Below are positions 35,819 through 43,538 of a stretch of 58,810 nucleotides of DNA, in pieces; positions within the stretch are counted from its first letter, which is position 1, and each line of letters starts with the position of its first letter. The notes beneath the pieces are model-generated. The model was not told where the DNA came from. It worked only from the letters and a program-made list of their open reading frames with translations, and ran no database searches. The DNA is taken from NCBI GenBank assembly GCA_903903925.1, contig CAIVAU010000022.1:1-58810 (forward strand), written 5' to 3'. The position numbers were made by a program, and so were the translations under genes. The DNA is from an uncultured cyanobacterium. GTDB lineage: Bacteria; Cyanobacteriota; Cyanobacteriia; Cyanobacteriales; Nostocaceae.

Positions 35819-36463
35819 TCATTCTGTTAATTTTTTGACCATTTCTGCGTAATGCCAAACTTGTTTAGGAGACCAAAAAAGCAATCTACCTAGATTAAAC
35901 GCAGCGGTAATGAAGCTTAAAGCTTCCACATCATTATCTATATATTCTACTGCCGTTTCAAAAACTCTTAAGAAATTATTTGTTGTTTTTTTGTCAGAAA
36001 CATAAGCTCTCCAACCTTCATTAATAGCCTCTGCAACTACTGAAGCACAGTTCCTTTTTATCAAATGGTAAGAAGGTTGATTAGTTTGAAATTCTCTCCA
36101 AAATGTTTTAATAGGCTCTTGTGGAAGGTTAAATAACTCCACTTTACCGTCTGCCTCTCTCTTAGACCCAGCTTTACCTAAAACAAAACAATCTTCATCA
36201 TAATCATCACATGTAGTGTAAATAAAATACTCAGCCACCCATTTCTTAAGATTTTTATTTTTCCTCTGACTTTTATCGTCAAAAGTCTCGCTAGGGGAAA
36301 GATTCATCATGTCCTCGTTTGGCCAAAAGCTGATATAAGTTTCTGAGCCTACCTGCATGGAAACATGCCCTAAGAAATCCTTAGGAAGCCAGATATATAC
36401 AGTGATTGTATCTCTCATCTCTATTTGGGTGCTAGGGGCTTCAAGGTGCAACTGGGACTCCAT
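35819..36463 (-). CDS. Unknown protein, possibly permuted papain-like hydrolase
   Basis: A 214-residue protein without signal peptide. Two conserved-looking patches are separated by about 115 residues: WLPKDFLGHVSMQVGSETYI (His about 33) and SYHLIKRNCASVVAEAINEG (Cys about 149, at the start of a helix). A His early and a Cys in an N-C-(A/S) helix start later is the order of the circularly permuted papain/NlpC-like (LRAT, DUF4105-like) fold. That is pattern-based inference only. The last 45 residues form a helix-rich tail. It precedes the binding-protein gene on the same strand by 19 bases. It is divergent from the gene at 36577, with 113 bases between starts. Function unknown. Confidence 0.6.
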   Translation of the reverse strand: MESQLHLEAPSTQIEMRDTITVYIWLPKDFLGHVSMQVGSETYISFWPNEDMMNLSPSETFDDKSQRKNKNLKKWVAEYFIYTTCDDYDEDCFVLGKAGSKREADGKVELFNLPQEPIKTFWREFQTNQPSYHLIKRNCASVVAEAINEGWRAYVSDKKTTNNFLRVFETAVEYIDNDVEALSFITAAFNLGRLLFWSPKQVWHYAEMVKKLTE

Positions 36464-36576
36464 GCGTTAGCGTTTGGAGTTCTCAATTGCCTCCTTGGGT
36501 AGACTGTGTCATAATCTTATAATATACAGTATCTCGATACAATTATCGTATTTTATTCTAATCAGGAGTAGTCAGA

Positions 36577-36876
36577 ATGGCAACTGTGCAACTGAAGACA
36601 GGAGAGTCCTCCATGATCGAAAACAGTCAATCTCAAGGGGAAAATTCTTTCCGCGTGTGGAGGAACCCTGTACAGATATTTGCAGCAAGGCTAAATAGGT
36701 CATGGTGGCAGACAAAGGCATATGGAACAATTCTGGGCATCATGCTGCTGGTTTTAGTGAGTTTGCTCTTCATCTATCTGTACTTGCTTTACCGCAAATT
36801 TCTTCCAGTTCCAGCTAAAAGAGCATTGAACTACTCCTCTTATGAGTACATAGAAGGGGATTGCGAGGAAGTGTGA
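36577..36876 (+). CDS. Small single-pass membrane protein
   Basis: A 99-residue protein. The first 55 residues are polar. One transmembrane helix (YGTILGIMLLVLVSLLFIYLYL, about 49-71) follows, then a short tail YRKFLPVPAKRALNYSSYEY and an acidic end. AGGAG about 9 bases upstream of the ATG is a good ribosome binding site. I recognise no family. The hairpin repeat at 36877 abuts its stop codon and may terminate it. Confidence 0.6.
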   Translation: MATVQLKTGESSMIENSQSQGENSFRVWRNPVQIFAARLNRSWWQTKAYGTILGIMLLVLVSLLFIYLYLLYRKFLPVPAKRALNYSSYEYIEGDCEEV

Positions 36877-36946
36877 TATTATGTTCTCATGAACACTTAC
36901 ACTACGTTTGTAGTTGCACTTTAGCGAAGACAGGGCAACTACAAAC
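36877..36946. repeat. Hairpin of the GTAGTTGC family (copy 3, inverted loop)
   Basis: CGTTTGTAGTTGC (36905-36917) pairs with GCAACTACAAAC (36935-36946) around the 17-base loop ACTTTAGCGAAGACAGG. The left flank matches copy 2 at 12189, but the loop matches the reverse complement of copy 2's loop at 15 of 17 positions. Confidence 0.8.
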
Positions 36947-36949
36947 AGG

Positions 36950-37450
36950 CTAAATGTGCGAGTCCCTTAAATGAAGCCTGAGTAGACGTAGCCAGCGCAA
37001 CCAAGTTTTAGCTGGTTGCTCAAAGAACGTGAAAATATCACCGTAGGCTAAATTAGTTTTTTGATGGTGTAGCCAGTGTCTTTCGGGAGTTGTAATAAAT
37101 AAAATCTGGCACAAAAAAGCGACTAGCTTTGGAGTTTCCCATCCCAAGATCAGTATGTGTCGCCACCATACATGAAATTGACCCAACAGCAGTCCACAAA
37201 TCACACCGATTGGGGAGAAAGACCACAAAACTATTCCCACCAGCAGATATGGTAAAGCACCCAGGATACCATCTAAAAGGACTTGGGGATTGAACGTCAG
37301 GATAGCATAGTGGCGGAAGTCCTTCTTCCATGAGTGGTGAGTTCGTAAGTGGAGGCTACCAAAGACATGCTCTGGTACGTGGTAACAGAAGGTAGAAAGG
37401 AAGTCACCAAAAAACAGTAATAACCAAGTAACAGCGATAGCCTCAAGCAT
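36950..37450 (-). CDS. Fatty acid hydroxylase/sterol desaturase superfamily protein
   Basis: A 166-residue membrane protein with di-iron type histidine clusters. HVPEHVFGSLHLRTHHSWKK (residues 24-43) and RHWLHHQKTNLAYGDIF (about 129) flank the hydrophobic segments ILGALPYLLVGIVLWSF and IGVICGLLLGQFHVWW, which contain a further His. AGGA lies about 6 bases before the ATG. Members of this group hydroxylate or desaturate lipids or carotenoids. It is short compared with typical enzymes (about 200-250 residues) but has both main His boxes. Substrate unknown. Confidence 0.75.
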   Translation of the reverse strand: MLEAIAVTWLLLFFGDFLSTFCYHVPEHVFGSLHLRTHHSWKKDFRHYAILTFNPQVLLDGILGALPYLLVGIVLWSFSPIGVICGLLLGQFHVWWRHILILGWETPKLVAFLCQILFITTPERHWLHHQKTNLAYGDIFTFFEQPAKTWLRWLRLLRLHLRDSHI

Positions 37451-37547
37451 TTTTATTCCTCAACTTACGCAATAAAACTACATATGGATGAACAGGTGCT
37501 AATGCTTCACGCTATAGCCAGCAATTGTTAAGGGCTGTGAATCTGGC

Positions 37548-37668
37548 TACAGCAGCTTTCACTTAAATGAACCACACCGTTTGTCAGGGCGTTCACCTTT
37601 AGGGGTATCCGGAGGGTACGGTCGGAGTTCCTCTACGACTGTGGTCGATTTACGTGAAAGTTGCTGTA
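37548..37668. repeat. 29-bp inverted repeat around a 63-bp centre
   Basis: Positions 37548-37576 (TACAGCAGCTTTCAC...) match the reverse complement of 37640-37668 at about 25 of 29 positions. The element lies in the 434-base gap between the hydroxylase and Nudix genes; outside it the gap is AT-rich and shows nothing else. Confidence 0.75.
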
Positions 37669-37681
37669 TTACATTATTCAT
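37559..37681 (-). CDS. Possible 40-residue protein within the inverted repeat
   Basis: An ATG at 37681 opens a 40-codon frame that crosses the whole inverted repeat and stops (TGA) in its left arm. The product would begin MNNVIQQLSRKSTTVVEELR and continue PYPPDTPKGERPDKR, a charged Pro-rich segment. No ribosome binding site is clear. It may be a chance frame in a mobile repeat, or the end of a former gene. Confidence 0.25.
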   Translation of the reverse strand: MNNVIQQLSRKSTTVVEELRPYPPDTPKGERPDKRCGSFK

Positions 37682-37884
37682 TGCATACACCCATAGTCCG
37701 ATAAGGATATCGTATTTTAGTATAAGATACAAGTAAGCCTCTCAAAAAAATAAGATATTATCAACAAAAACTTGGTTAAGATTTGTATAATTTGAGGTTA
37801 AGCATCTTTCCACAATTGAGCTTAAGCCGATAAATCAAAGCTAGCCAGGGTCTTTTATGGAGATGCACAATAACCAGAGTTTGA

Positions 37885-38292
37885 TTAGTTTGTCAACCCC
37901 TTGAGGATTCGTTTGAGAGGAGCTTTTTTAACCTGTCTGACGGCTTTTCTTGTATTTAGCCACTGGCGCTTTCTTTGAGAAGCTTCCGGATACTCTTCCA
38001 GCAATGTTTCGACTGACAACAAAAACATCTTGACCCGGTAAGTTTTGCCTCGTTTGCGATACTTGTAAGTACCAAGTTCCAATGTATCCACCTGACCAAC
38101 AACCCCGGCTTCTTCCCACGCTTCTTTTGCAGCCGAATCGGGCGGACTCATTCCATGAGAAATATCCCCTTTTGGAATTACCCAGCCTTTACGGTTGCGG
38201 GTCGTAATCAGTAAGACTTCGATTTTTCCGTTTCTTACTCGATACGGAATTACCCCGGACTGTTTAAACACTTTAGAGGTTTTTCGACTCAT
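37885..38292 (-). CDS. Nudix hydrolase
   Basis: A 135-residue Nudix protein. The Nudix box reads GDISHGMSPPDSAAKEAWEE followed by AGV. The core K-E-x-W-E-E-A-G matches the REUxEExGU half, and GMSPPDSA is the variant seen in the diphosphoinositol-polyphosphate/Ap4A-like group. Preceding strands GVIPYRVRNGKIEVLLITT and GWVIPKG are standard. The C-terminus is strongly basic. It probably hydrolyses a nucleoside-diphosphate derivative; the substrate is not predictable. The ATG at 38292 gives MSRKTSKVFKQSGVIPYR. Confidence 0.88.
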   Translation of the reverse strand: MSRKTSKVFKQSGVIPYRVRNGKIEVLLITTRNRKGWVIPKGDISHGMSPPDSAAKEAWEEAGVVGQVDTLELGTYKYRKRGKTYRVKMFLLSVETLLEEYPEASQRKRQWLNTRKAVRQVKKAPLKRILKGLTN

Positions 38293-38513
38293 AAAATGAA
38301 GATTCCTTGTAATTTAGTGTTTTGTAAGGTGAAGCTACTTTAAAAGGTCAGTAAAATTATTTATAATGACGATCACATTAAGTAAAAGCTTGGTTAACTT
38401 TATGACGAAGATTATATGCTGCTTAGACATCAACTAGCGTCTGCATTAGGTAAAGTTTCATCTTCTGTTACGAGTACTCCCAAAACCTATGCAGTATTGG
38501 TACAGGTGTAACC

Positions 38514-39191
38514 TTAGCGGCTAATTAGATTTGCAAACCACCCAAACCCCATTCCTGATAAAGAAGTCAAAGCCAAAATGAGAAAAGTGTGAAACTGGCT
38601 AATTGACTTGGGTAATTCATCTTCCACCACAGCCCAAGTTAGAGCTAAAACTCCAACGACTCCTAAAAGCGAAGTCACAGACCAACCAAGAACCACGAAC
38701 CAAACTAAAATTTCAACCCAAATCTCAACCCAAGGCATAGTCAAGACCAAAACCCCTAGTAAAACACCGCTAGCCAAAGTACTAGCCCAAGCACAAACCA
38801 CAGTCCGAGTTAAAATCCTGGTCAAATTCCAAGCCCCAGACCAAGATCCAGCCCAAGCCCAAGCTCCAGACCAAACCAAAGCGTAAGCCCAAACTCCAAC
38901 TCCAGCCAAAACCATAACTCCACCAAGAGTCAAAACGACAACTCCAATACCAGCAATAGTCTTCGTTGCTGGTATTGACCAAGATCTAGTCTCAACAAAA
39001 GCCCAAGCCACAGGCAAAGCCCCAGTCCAAATTAAAGCAGTAAAGCCAGTCATCGCCAAAGTCCAAGCCCCTGTTCCAGCAATAACCCAAGTCTTATCCC
39101 AGAGATCTGTATAGGCAAGAACAAAGCCTACCAAGGCGTACCATAAAAAACCAAGTGCTAGCCAAAGACAGAGAATAGTCCTGCAAATCAT
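38514..39191 (-). CDS. Trp-rich polytopic membrane protein
   Basis: A 225-residue, very hydrophobic protein with about six or seven membrane segments and striking low-complexity composition: Trp, Ala, Gly, Val and Leu dominate, with repeated GAW/WSGAW motifs in the middle (SGAWAWAGSWSGAWNLTR). No catalytic or transport motif is visible. The N-terminus MICRTILCLWLALGFLWYAL looks like a normal first helix. It is divergent from the PstS-like gene with 99 bases between starts. I do not recognise a family; low-complexity membrane domains like this occur in cyanobacteria next to pentapeptide-repeat genes. Confidence 0.65.
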   Translation of the reverse strand: MICRTILCLWLALGFLWYALVGFVLAYTDLWDKTWVIAGTGAWTLAMTGFTALIWTGALPVAWAFVETRSWSIPATKTIAGIGVVVLTLGGVMVLAGVGVWAYALVWSGAWAWAGSWSGAWNLTRILTRTVVCAWASTLASGVLLGVLVLTMPWVEIWVEILVWFVVLGWSVTSLLGVVGVLALTWAVVEDELPKSISQFHTFLILALTSLSGMGFGWFANLISR

Positions 39192-39218
39192 CTTTTTTTC
39201 AACAAAAGCTAATCTCTT

Positions 39219-39237
39219 ATTAACCCAAACTTAATAT
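39219..39237 (+). promoter_or_regulatory. Candidate PHO box of the PstS-like gene
   Basis: ATTAACCC and CTTAATAT, separated by AAA, fit two units of the cyanobacterial 8+3 Pho-box pattern (PyTTAAPyPy(T/A)), 54-72 bases before the ATG at 39291. Only two degenerate units are seen, so support is modest. Confidence 0.35.
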
Positions 39238-39290
39238 ATTGTGGAAAAGACCCCTGATGTTCAAGCGCGAATTCTGGAGCTACAAGCCCT

Positions 39291-40274
39291 ATGTCTCAGA
39301 AAAACGAAACAGCTGTTCTCGTTTTGGCTGTGCTGGTCACACTAGGATTAGCGGGAGGTGCCGTTTGGTGGTTGCTACGCTCTGGCTTTGACTTGGGTAG
39401 TTTGGCGAGTAATCAATCGCAACCATTGGATTCGTCTAATGTCAAAAGTTTTTCCCAGGTGCAGAATGTTCCCTCTGGGGTGTTTAACTATGGTGGTAGC
39501 ACAACTTGGGTATCCATCCGCAAAGAAGTAGACCCAGTCATTCAAACCGTTTGGCACAGCTTTCGCTTGCGCTACATCGACCCCGACCGTAGTGCGCCAA
39601 GCTCTCAAACAGGTATCCGGATGTTGTTAGATAATCAACTGTCGTTTTCTCAGACCTCTGTCCCAATTACAGATGAAGCGTATCAGGAGGCGAGACAACG
39701 GGGTTTTTCACTCAGAGAAATACCAGTGGCGATAGATGGGATTGCGATCGCCGTGAACCCAAGTTTAAATATCAAAGGTCTGACTGTAGCTCAATTCCAA
39801 GACATTTACGCAGGTAAGATCACTAATTGGAGCCAAGTTGGCGGTCCCGACCTAAAAATCAAGCCCTACGGTAAAAAAGATCGGGACAAGAGTGCTGCTG
39901 TTGAATTGATACCGACAACAACCGAGGCTCTGCACCAAGTGGCTGTCAATCCTGGAGGTATTTACTACACCTCAGCACCATTGGTAGTAGCGCAGTGTCA
40001 CGTTAAGCCACTGCCGATAGGTCGTAACTCCAAGGAACTGGTTTCTCCCTACAAACCACCTTTTGTCCCACTCTCCGAGTGTCCGCAAAAGCGCAACCTA
40101 GTCAATACGGAAGCCTTCCTCAGCGGTCAATATCCCATGAGTCGGCGATTATCGGTAGTTGTTAAACAGAATGGTCAAATTGACCAACTTGCAGGCGTTG
40201 CCTATGCCCAGTTACTTCTAAGTGATCAGGGGCAGGAATTAATTACAAAGGCAGGATTTGTCAGTATTCGCTGA
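39291..40274 (+). CDS. PstS/SphX-like phosphate-binding periplasmic protein
   Basis: A 327-residue protein with an N-terminal membrane anchor or uncleaved signal (VLVLAVLVTLGLAGGAVWWLL, about 9-29) and a PBP-like domain. The domain shows the phosphate-binding signatures FNYGGSTTWVSIRKEVDPVI, SQTSVPITDEAYQEARQRGF, IDGIAIAVNPSLNIKGLT, and LTVAQFQDIYAGKITNWSQV with VGGPD. The C-terminal half has PGGIYYTSAPLVVAQCHVK, and the protein ends QELITKAGFVSIR. No pstCAB genes are adjacent. It may be a sensor-like (SphX) or accessory binding protein. A candidate PHO box lies upstream. Confidence 0.85.
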   Translation: MSQKNETAVLVLAVLVTLGLAGGAVWWLLRSGFDLGSLASNQSQPLDSSNVKSFSQVQNVPSGVFNYGGSTTWVSIRKEVDPVIQTVWHSFRLRYIDPDRSAPSSQTGIRMLLDNQLSFSQTSVPITDEAYQEARQRGFSLREIPVAIDGIAIAVNPSLNIKGLTVAQFQDIYAGKITNWSQVGGPDLKIKPYGKKDRDKSAAVELIPTTTEALHQVAVNPGGIYYTSAPLVVAQCHVKPLPIGRNSKELVSPYKPPFVPLSECPQKRNLVNTEAFLSGQYPMSRRLSVVVKQNGQIDQLAGVAYAQLLLSDQGQELITKAGFVSIR

Positions 40275-40294
40275 CCGTAACATATCTGCGGCAT

Positions 40295-40337
40295 GTAACC
40301 CATGCTACATATAATTAACTTTCGATTAAGGTATTAT
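40295..40337 (+). promoter_or_regulatory. NtcA-type promoter upstream of the 40370 gene
   Basis: GTAACCCATGCTAC at 40295-40308 is an exact GTA-N8-TAC, and TATTAT at 40332-40337 follows after 23 bases, fitting the canonical GTA-N8-TAC-N20-24-TAN3T of class II NtcA promoters. The expected start near 40344 would give a leader of about 26 bases with a GAAGGTG ribosome site. Confidence 0.6.
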
Positions 40338-40369
40338 TAATGAAAGATTATTGATATGAAGGTGAACAC

Positions 40370-40630
40370 ATGGAAAATCTTAGTCAGGGAGAGAGGGACG
40401 GTTTTTTCTTGCCTCGCACGCGCTACCATGGTGAATTTAAGCCAGAGAACTTGGTGTTTAATGCCAACCTGCAGGAGTTTGCTCAAAAAGTCAGCTACAT
40501 TACTGCGCTAGAAACATCTGGGAAACTCTCTCCTTACGAAGCCTACAAGAAGATTCAGGCACTTTGGAAACAGTTGAAAGAAAGTAAAAAAGAACTAGGA
40601 ATTAGTGGTGTTCCACCAGAAAAAATTTAG
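40370..40630 (+). CDS. Conserved cyanobacterial protein of unknown function
   Basis: An 86-residue soluble protein. The N-terminus has the characteristic FFLPRTRYHGEFKPENLVFN, the middle LQEFAQKVSYITALETSGKL and then SPYEAYKKIQALWKQLKESK, followed by a short C-terminal tail. It looks like a compact helical cyanobacterial family (I recall it only as a domain of unknown function). GAAGGTG lies 7-13 bases upstream of the ATG. The promoter is of NtcA type, which suggests it is made under nitrogen limitation. It stands alone. Confidence 0.75.
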   Translation: MENLSQGERDGFFLPRTRYHGEFKPENLVFNANLQEFAQKVSYITALETSGKLSPYEAYKKIQALWKQLKESKKELGISGVPPEKI

Positions 40631-40794
40631 AGTAGCAGGGGTAGCCGCTACAAGTGGGTATCCTTCTTTCCGAAATGAGTCACCGACTAAGTTGGGTGAA
40701 AGGAGTAATTACTAGAAGCACAAAAACTCAAACATTTCCGGAATAAGGATAACATCTAGGACTTACGCATTGACAAGAGAGCTAGTTTATGTAT

Positions 40795-41465
40795 TCAAGC
40801 AGTACAAGCAGCACTCAAGTTATCCACAACATATTCGCGAATAACTTTTGTGAATAGATTCCTTTGTACTTCATACCAATTGTCAATGATGTATATGAAG
40901 CGCATTTTTTCTAACCGAACAAATGCTTGAAGAGAGCAAAATATATGTGTCTTAATTGCGTGGCTATCTCTAACCATAAACCGACAAATACCACATAACT
41001 GTTTTATTGCTCTATGAAAACTCGAAAGGCTACAATGTGTATCATGAATAGTGATGAACTCACTTCTAGTTATCTGCTGTAAGACTTCTTTGGGATTCTC
41101 GGAGTCAGGCTGATAAAATATATAGTGTCTAGAGTCTTCTTTCTTGAAGACTTTCCTAAACAACTGTATAAATCCAAATTCTCTTAAATGAGTTACCAAT
41201 CCTTCATCTGGAATCTCTAAAGTGCTTACTTGGCAGTACTTTCCTGGTTCGTTTGATATTCTATTTTTTTCAATCCCGAATAAAAAACCTAATTTCTGGT
41301 TTCTCAAAAATTTCAGATTTTCTACCCCTGAGTACCAACAACTATCCCCTGTGACTATTCGTGGCTTTAACCCCCAATCAATCACTTCTCTCAGCATTTC
41401 TTGGAAATAATCGTTTTTTGTTTTCCCCTCCCTTTTGTCATATATTCTGTAGTTGATTGGAACTG
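40795..41465 (-). pseudogene. Truncated DDE transposase (IS701-like)
   Basis: The C-terminal about 220 residues of a DDE transposase, read on the minus strand from about SVPINYRIYDKREGKTKNDY (41465-41406) to the stop at 40795. Visible are a second-Asp region GDSCWYSGVENLKFL, FGIEKNRISN, and the final block FHRAIKQLCGICRFMVRDSH and IFCSLQAFVRLEKMRF. In relatives the Glu of the active site precedes this YHRxIKQ block; here the residues are LSS, so the catalytic Glu seems lost. The N-terminal third, with the first Asp, is absent: upstream DNA belongs to another transposon. An ATG at 41397 is internal. Confidence 0.75.
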
Positions 41466-41868
41466 AATTTCCAACCCCGGTTGTGAAGTCATCAAAGACA
41501 TCGGTTCAGGACTCAATTTCAAAAGAAAAGGTTTGCTTACCTTACTGGAACGAATTTTGTCAGGTGACATCGGAATGGTTGTCGTTACCAACAAAGACCG
41601 ACTTTGTAGATTTGGGTTCGACCTTATCACATGGATTGCACAAAGGATCGGGTGTAAAATTTTGGTTCTCAACAACCACGTACTTAGCCCAGAACGAGAA
41701 ATGCTGGAAGATGTTCTTGCCATCATCCATGTATTCTCATGTAAACTCTATGGACTTAGAAAGTACAAGCAAAAAATTAAAGAAGACCCTGACTTACAGA
41801 GTTTATCCAAAGGGAGAAACAAAAAAAGTATGGATGTTGAGGGTACACGCTTACCGCAAAGTATATAA
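41466..41868 (+). pseudogene. Truncated IS607-type serine recombinase (TnpA)
   Basis: Read on the plus strand the region encodes the C-terminal about 130 residues of an IS607 TnpA: NPGCEVIKDIGSGLNFKRKG, LLTLLERILSGDIGMVVV, NKDRLCRFGFDLITWIAQ, ILVLNNHVLSPEREMLEDVL, AIIHVFSCKLYGLRKYKQ. The N-terminal MerR-like helix-turn-helix and the catalytic Ser region are missing, because the sequence begins exactly where the truncated DDE transposase on the other strand ends. No intact start codon exists; the first ATG-type codon at 41533 is internal. It cannot be active. Confidence 0.8.
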
Positions 41869-41869
41869 C
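41777..41869 (+). pseudogene. Start of a TnpB gene (31 codons)
   Basis: In a frame overlapping the end of tnpA, LKKTLTYRVYPKGETKKVW and then MLRVHAYRKVYN resemble the very N-terminus of IS607/IS605 TnpB (TYxxRxYPxxxQ...RxxYN). The similarity stops at Asn (41869) and no RuvC or zinc-finger part exists anywhere in the window. The tnpA-tnpB overlap is normal for IS607. Confidence 0.5.
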
Positions 41870-41989
41870 ATTCAAAGCGTGTCGGAGAATGATGTTGTAT
41901 TCAGGCTGTCAGAGGATGTCTTCGATGTCGAATGTTGTCTGGATTAAAAGTATCAGGTAAACTAGTGTGTTAAGTTGCTGCCCATTGCT

Positions 41990-42871
41990 ATGCCCCAGGA
42001 CTTCTCCGCTCAAAATCTCCAAGGACGCTCTTTTACTGGTCTTGACCTGACAGGGGCAAACTTTAGCTATGCAGATATCCGAGGGACAAACTTCGCCAAT
42101 GCCATTTTGAGAGGTGCTAATTTCAGCCATGCCAAAACAGGATTGCCACGCCGATGGGCAATTGGTTTAGTCAATGGTTCATGGCTGCTGTCGGTAATAT
42201 CAGGGCAGTTTTCAGGGGTGGCGGGTGATTTAGTGACACTTACATTTGACAGAACCAACCATGATAACTTTAGCGCTGGTGTGGCATCTTCCATCACGCT
42301 TTTCATCTTCTTTACGATCATTCTCCGCTACGGTCTAGGAATTGTGACTTTTACTTTCGCTATCGCCACAGCGATCGCCGTTGATGTCGCACTCTCTTTC
42401 GGTGTCGCGACCATTGTCACTGTTGCTGGTGCTTTTGCTATCACTGTTGCCGGTGCTAGTGTTTCTTGTGTTGCGATCGCAACAGTAGTGGCAAGCACAA
42501 TCACAACTACAGCCGTAACTGGACTTGAGGTTGTGGTCGCCGGCATGGCTGCCGTTGCTGTTGCTATTGTCCTCACTGGCGCTAGTGCGATCGCAAAAGC
42601 CGTTGCTGGTACGGTGGCGATCGCTGTTACAATAATTGGTGCTTACATTGGTCGGCGGACTGTGGCTTTTGACAAAAAATACACCTTGATTCACAAGTTG
42701 GTTATTTATTTGGCAGCAAAAGGCACAAACTTTTATAGTGCCGACTTGACCGACGCTGACTTCACAAAAGCTACACTTAAAAGTGCTGACTTTAGAAACG
42801 CTACTCTTACTCGTACCTGTTGGCACCAAGCCAAAAGGCACTTTGGGGTGATAATAGCCCCGTTGTCATGA
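41990..42871 (+). CDS. Pentapeptide-repeat membrane protein, probably C-terminally truncated
   Basis: About 293 residues. The N-terminal 50 residues hold pentapeptide repeats (A(D/N)LxG type: LTGANFSYADIRGTNFANAI). A long hydrophobic, low-complexity middle (about 75-235; Ala/Val/Thr/Ile rich) contains four to six membrane segments. A second pentapeptide block (GTNFYSADLTDADFTKATLK, SADFRNATLTR) follows. In the cyanobacterial family I recall, this second block is followed by a cytoplasmic C-terminus of several hundred residues; here it ends soon after TCWHQAKRHFG, so the gene is probably truncated. ATG 41990 is preferred to the TTG at 41975. Confidence 0.7.
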   Translation: MPQDFSAQNLQGRSFTGLDLTGANFSYADIRGTNFANAILRGANFSHAKTGLPRRWAIGLVNGSWLLSVISGQFSGVAGDLVTLTFDRTNHDNFSAGVASSITLFIFFTIILRYGLGIVTFTFAIATAIAVDVALSFGVATIVTVAGAFAITVAGASVSCVAIATVVASTITTTAVTGLEVVVAGMAAVAVAIVLTGASAIAKAVAGTVAIAVTIIGAYIGRRTVAFDKKYTLIHKLVIYLAAKGTNFYSADLTDADFTKATLKSADFRNATLTRTCWHQAKRHFGVIIAPLS

Positions 42872-43007
42872 GCCAACATTTACATCTTATGTACATGAGT
42901 AAAAAAGCTCTTGCTTGATCGAGTCATGAAATTCTAGGATTCCTCTGGTCTGGTGACATTATGGATTTTATTGTTCAAAATACAACAAGGAACTCCCGGA
43001 GGTACAA

Positions 43008-43418
43008 GTGGGACTGGCAGAACGTAGAGCTATTAAGGAATTTGAAACCAATCACTTTCCACTTTTAAAACAGGAGATTGACCAAGCTGCAAACACTGAA
43101 GTAGCTGTCGAGGTCAAGTGGGAAACCCTAGCAGTGGAAAATCAAGCACACTTATATGATGAGTCCTTTACAAAAGTTTACTTCCAGCCTTTAATTTTGG
43201 CACTTAAATCTATCTGTCGGGATTCCATGGGACAAGAAGCCATACTGACAAGTTTAAAGCAGATTATCATCCAAAATCTCAATGGAATCTATTATGGAGA
43301 TCGGTGGGCAGATTTTAAAGAGGGTGTACTGATACTAGATCATGAGCCAACCACTAATATTGACGATGTTGCAGACCGGACACAGGGACTGATCAAAGTT
43401 TTAGAGAAGGGGCTTTAG
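43008..43418 (+). CDS. Conserved hypothetical cyanobacterial protein
   Basis: A 136-residue soluble alpha/beta protein starting with GTG, with a strong GGAGGT 4-6 bases upstream. Segments: GLAERRAIKEFETNHFPLLK (helix), VAVEVKWETLAVEN (strand), VYFQPLILALKSICRDSMGQ, and IYYGDRWADFKEGVLILDHE. No catalytic motif or known family is evident to me. The region has normal composition, unlike the AT-rich cassette that follows on the other strand. Confidence 0.65.
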   Translation: MGLAERRAIKEFETNHFPLLKQEIDQAANTEVAVEVKWETLAVENQAHLYDESFTKVYFQPLILALKSICRDSMGQEAILTSLKQIIIQNLNGIYYGDRWADFKEGVLILDHEPTTNIDDVADRTQGLIKVLEKGL

Positions 43419-43538
43419 AGAATGTTTGAAATCGATCATGTTGATTAAGATTTTTTTGATCTAATATTGTATTTATTCTTTGTTGGGTGGCGACTAACTC
43501 GACATCATTGTTAATGGAACGGGGTGCAAATTTTGTAT

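Noticed and set aside
38608..38886. A 92-codon plus-strand frame rich in Thr, Gln and Lys
   Set aside because: It is antisense to the Trp-rich membrane protein at 38514-39191, and its odd composition is the mirror of that gene's repetitive Trp/Gly/Ala codons.
41391..41726. A 111-codon minus-strand frame across the transposon junction
   Set aside because: It crosses the junction of two truncated transposons in the wrong frame for either.
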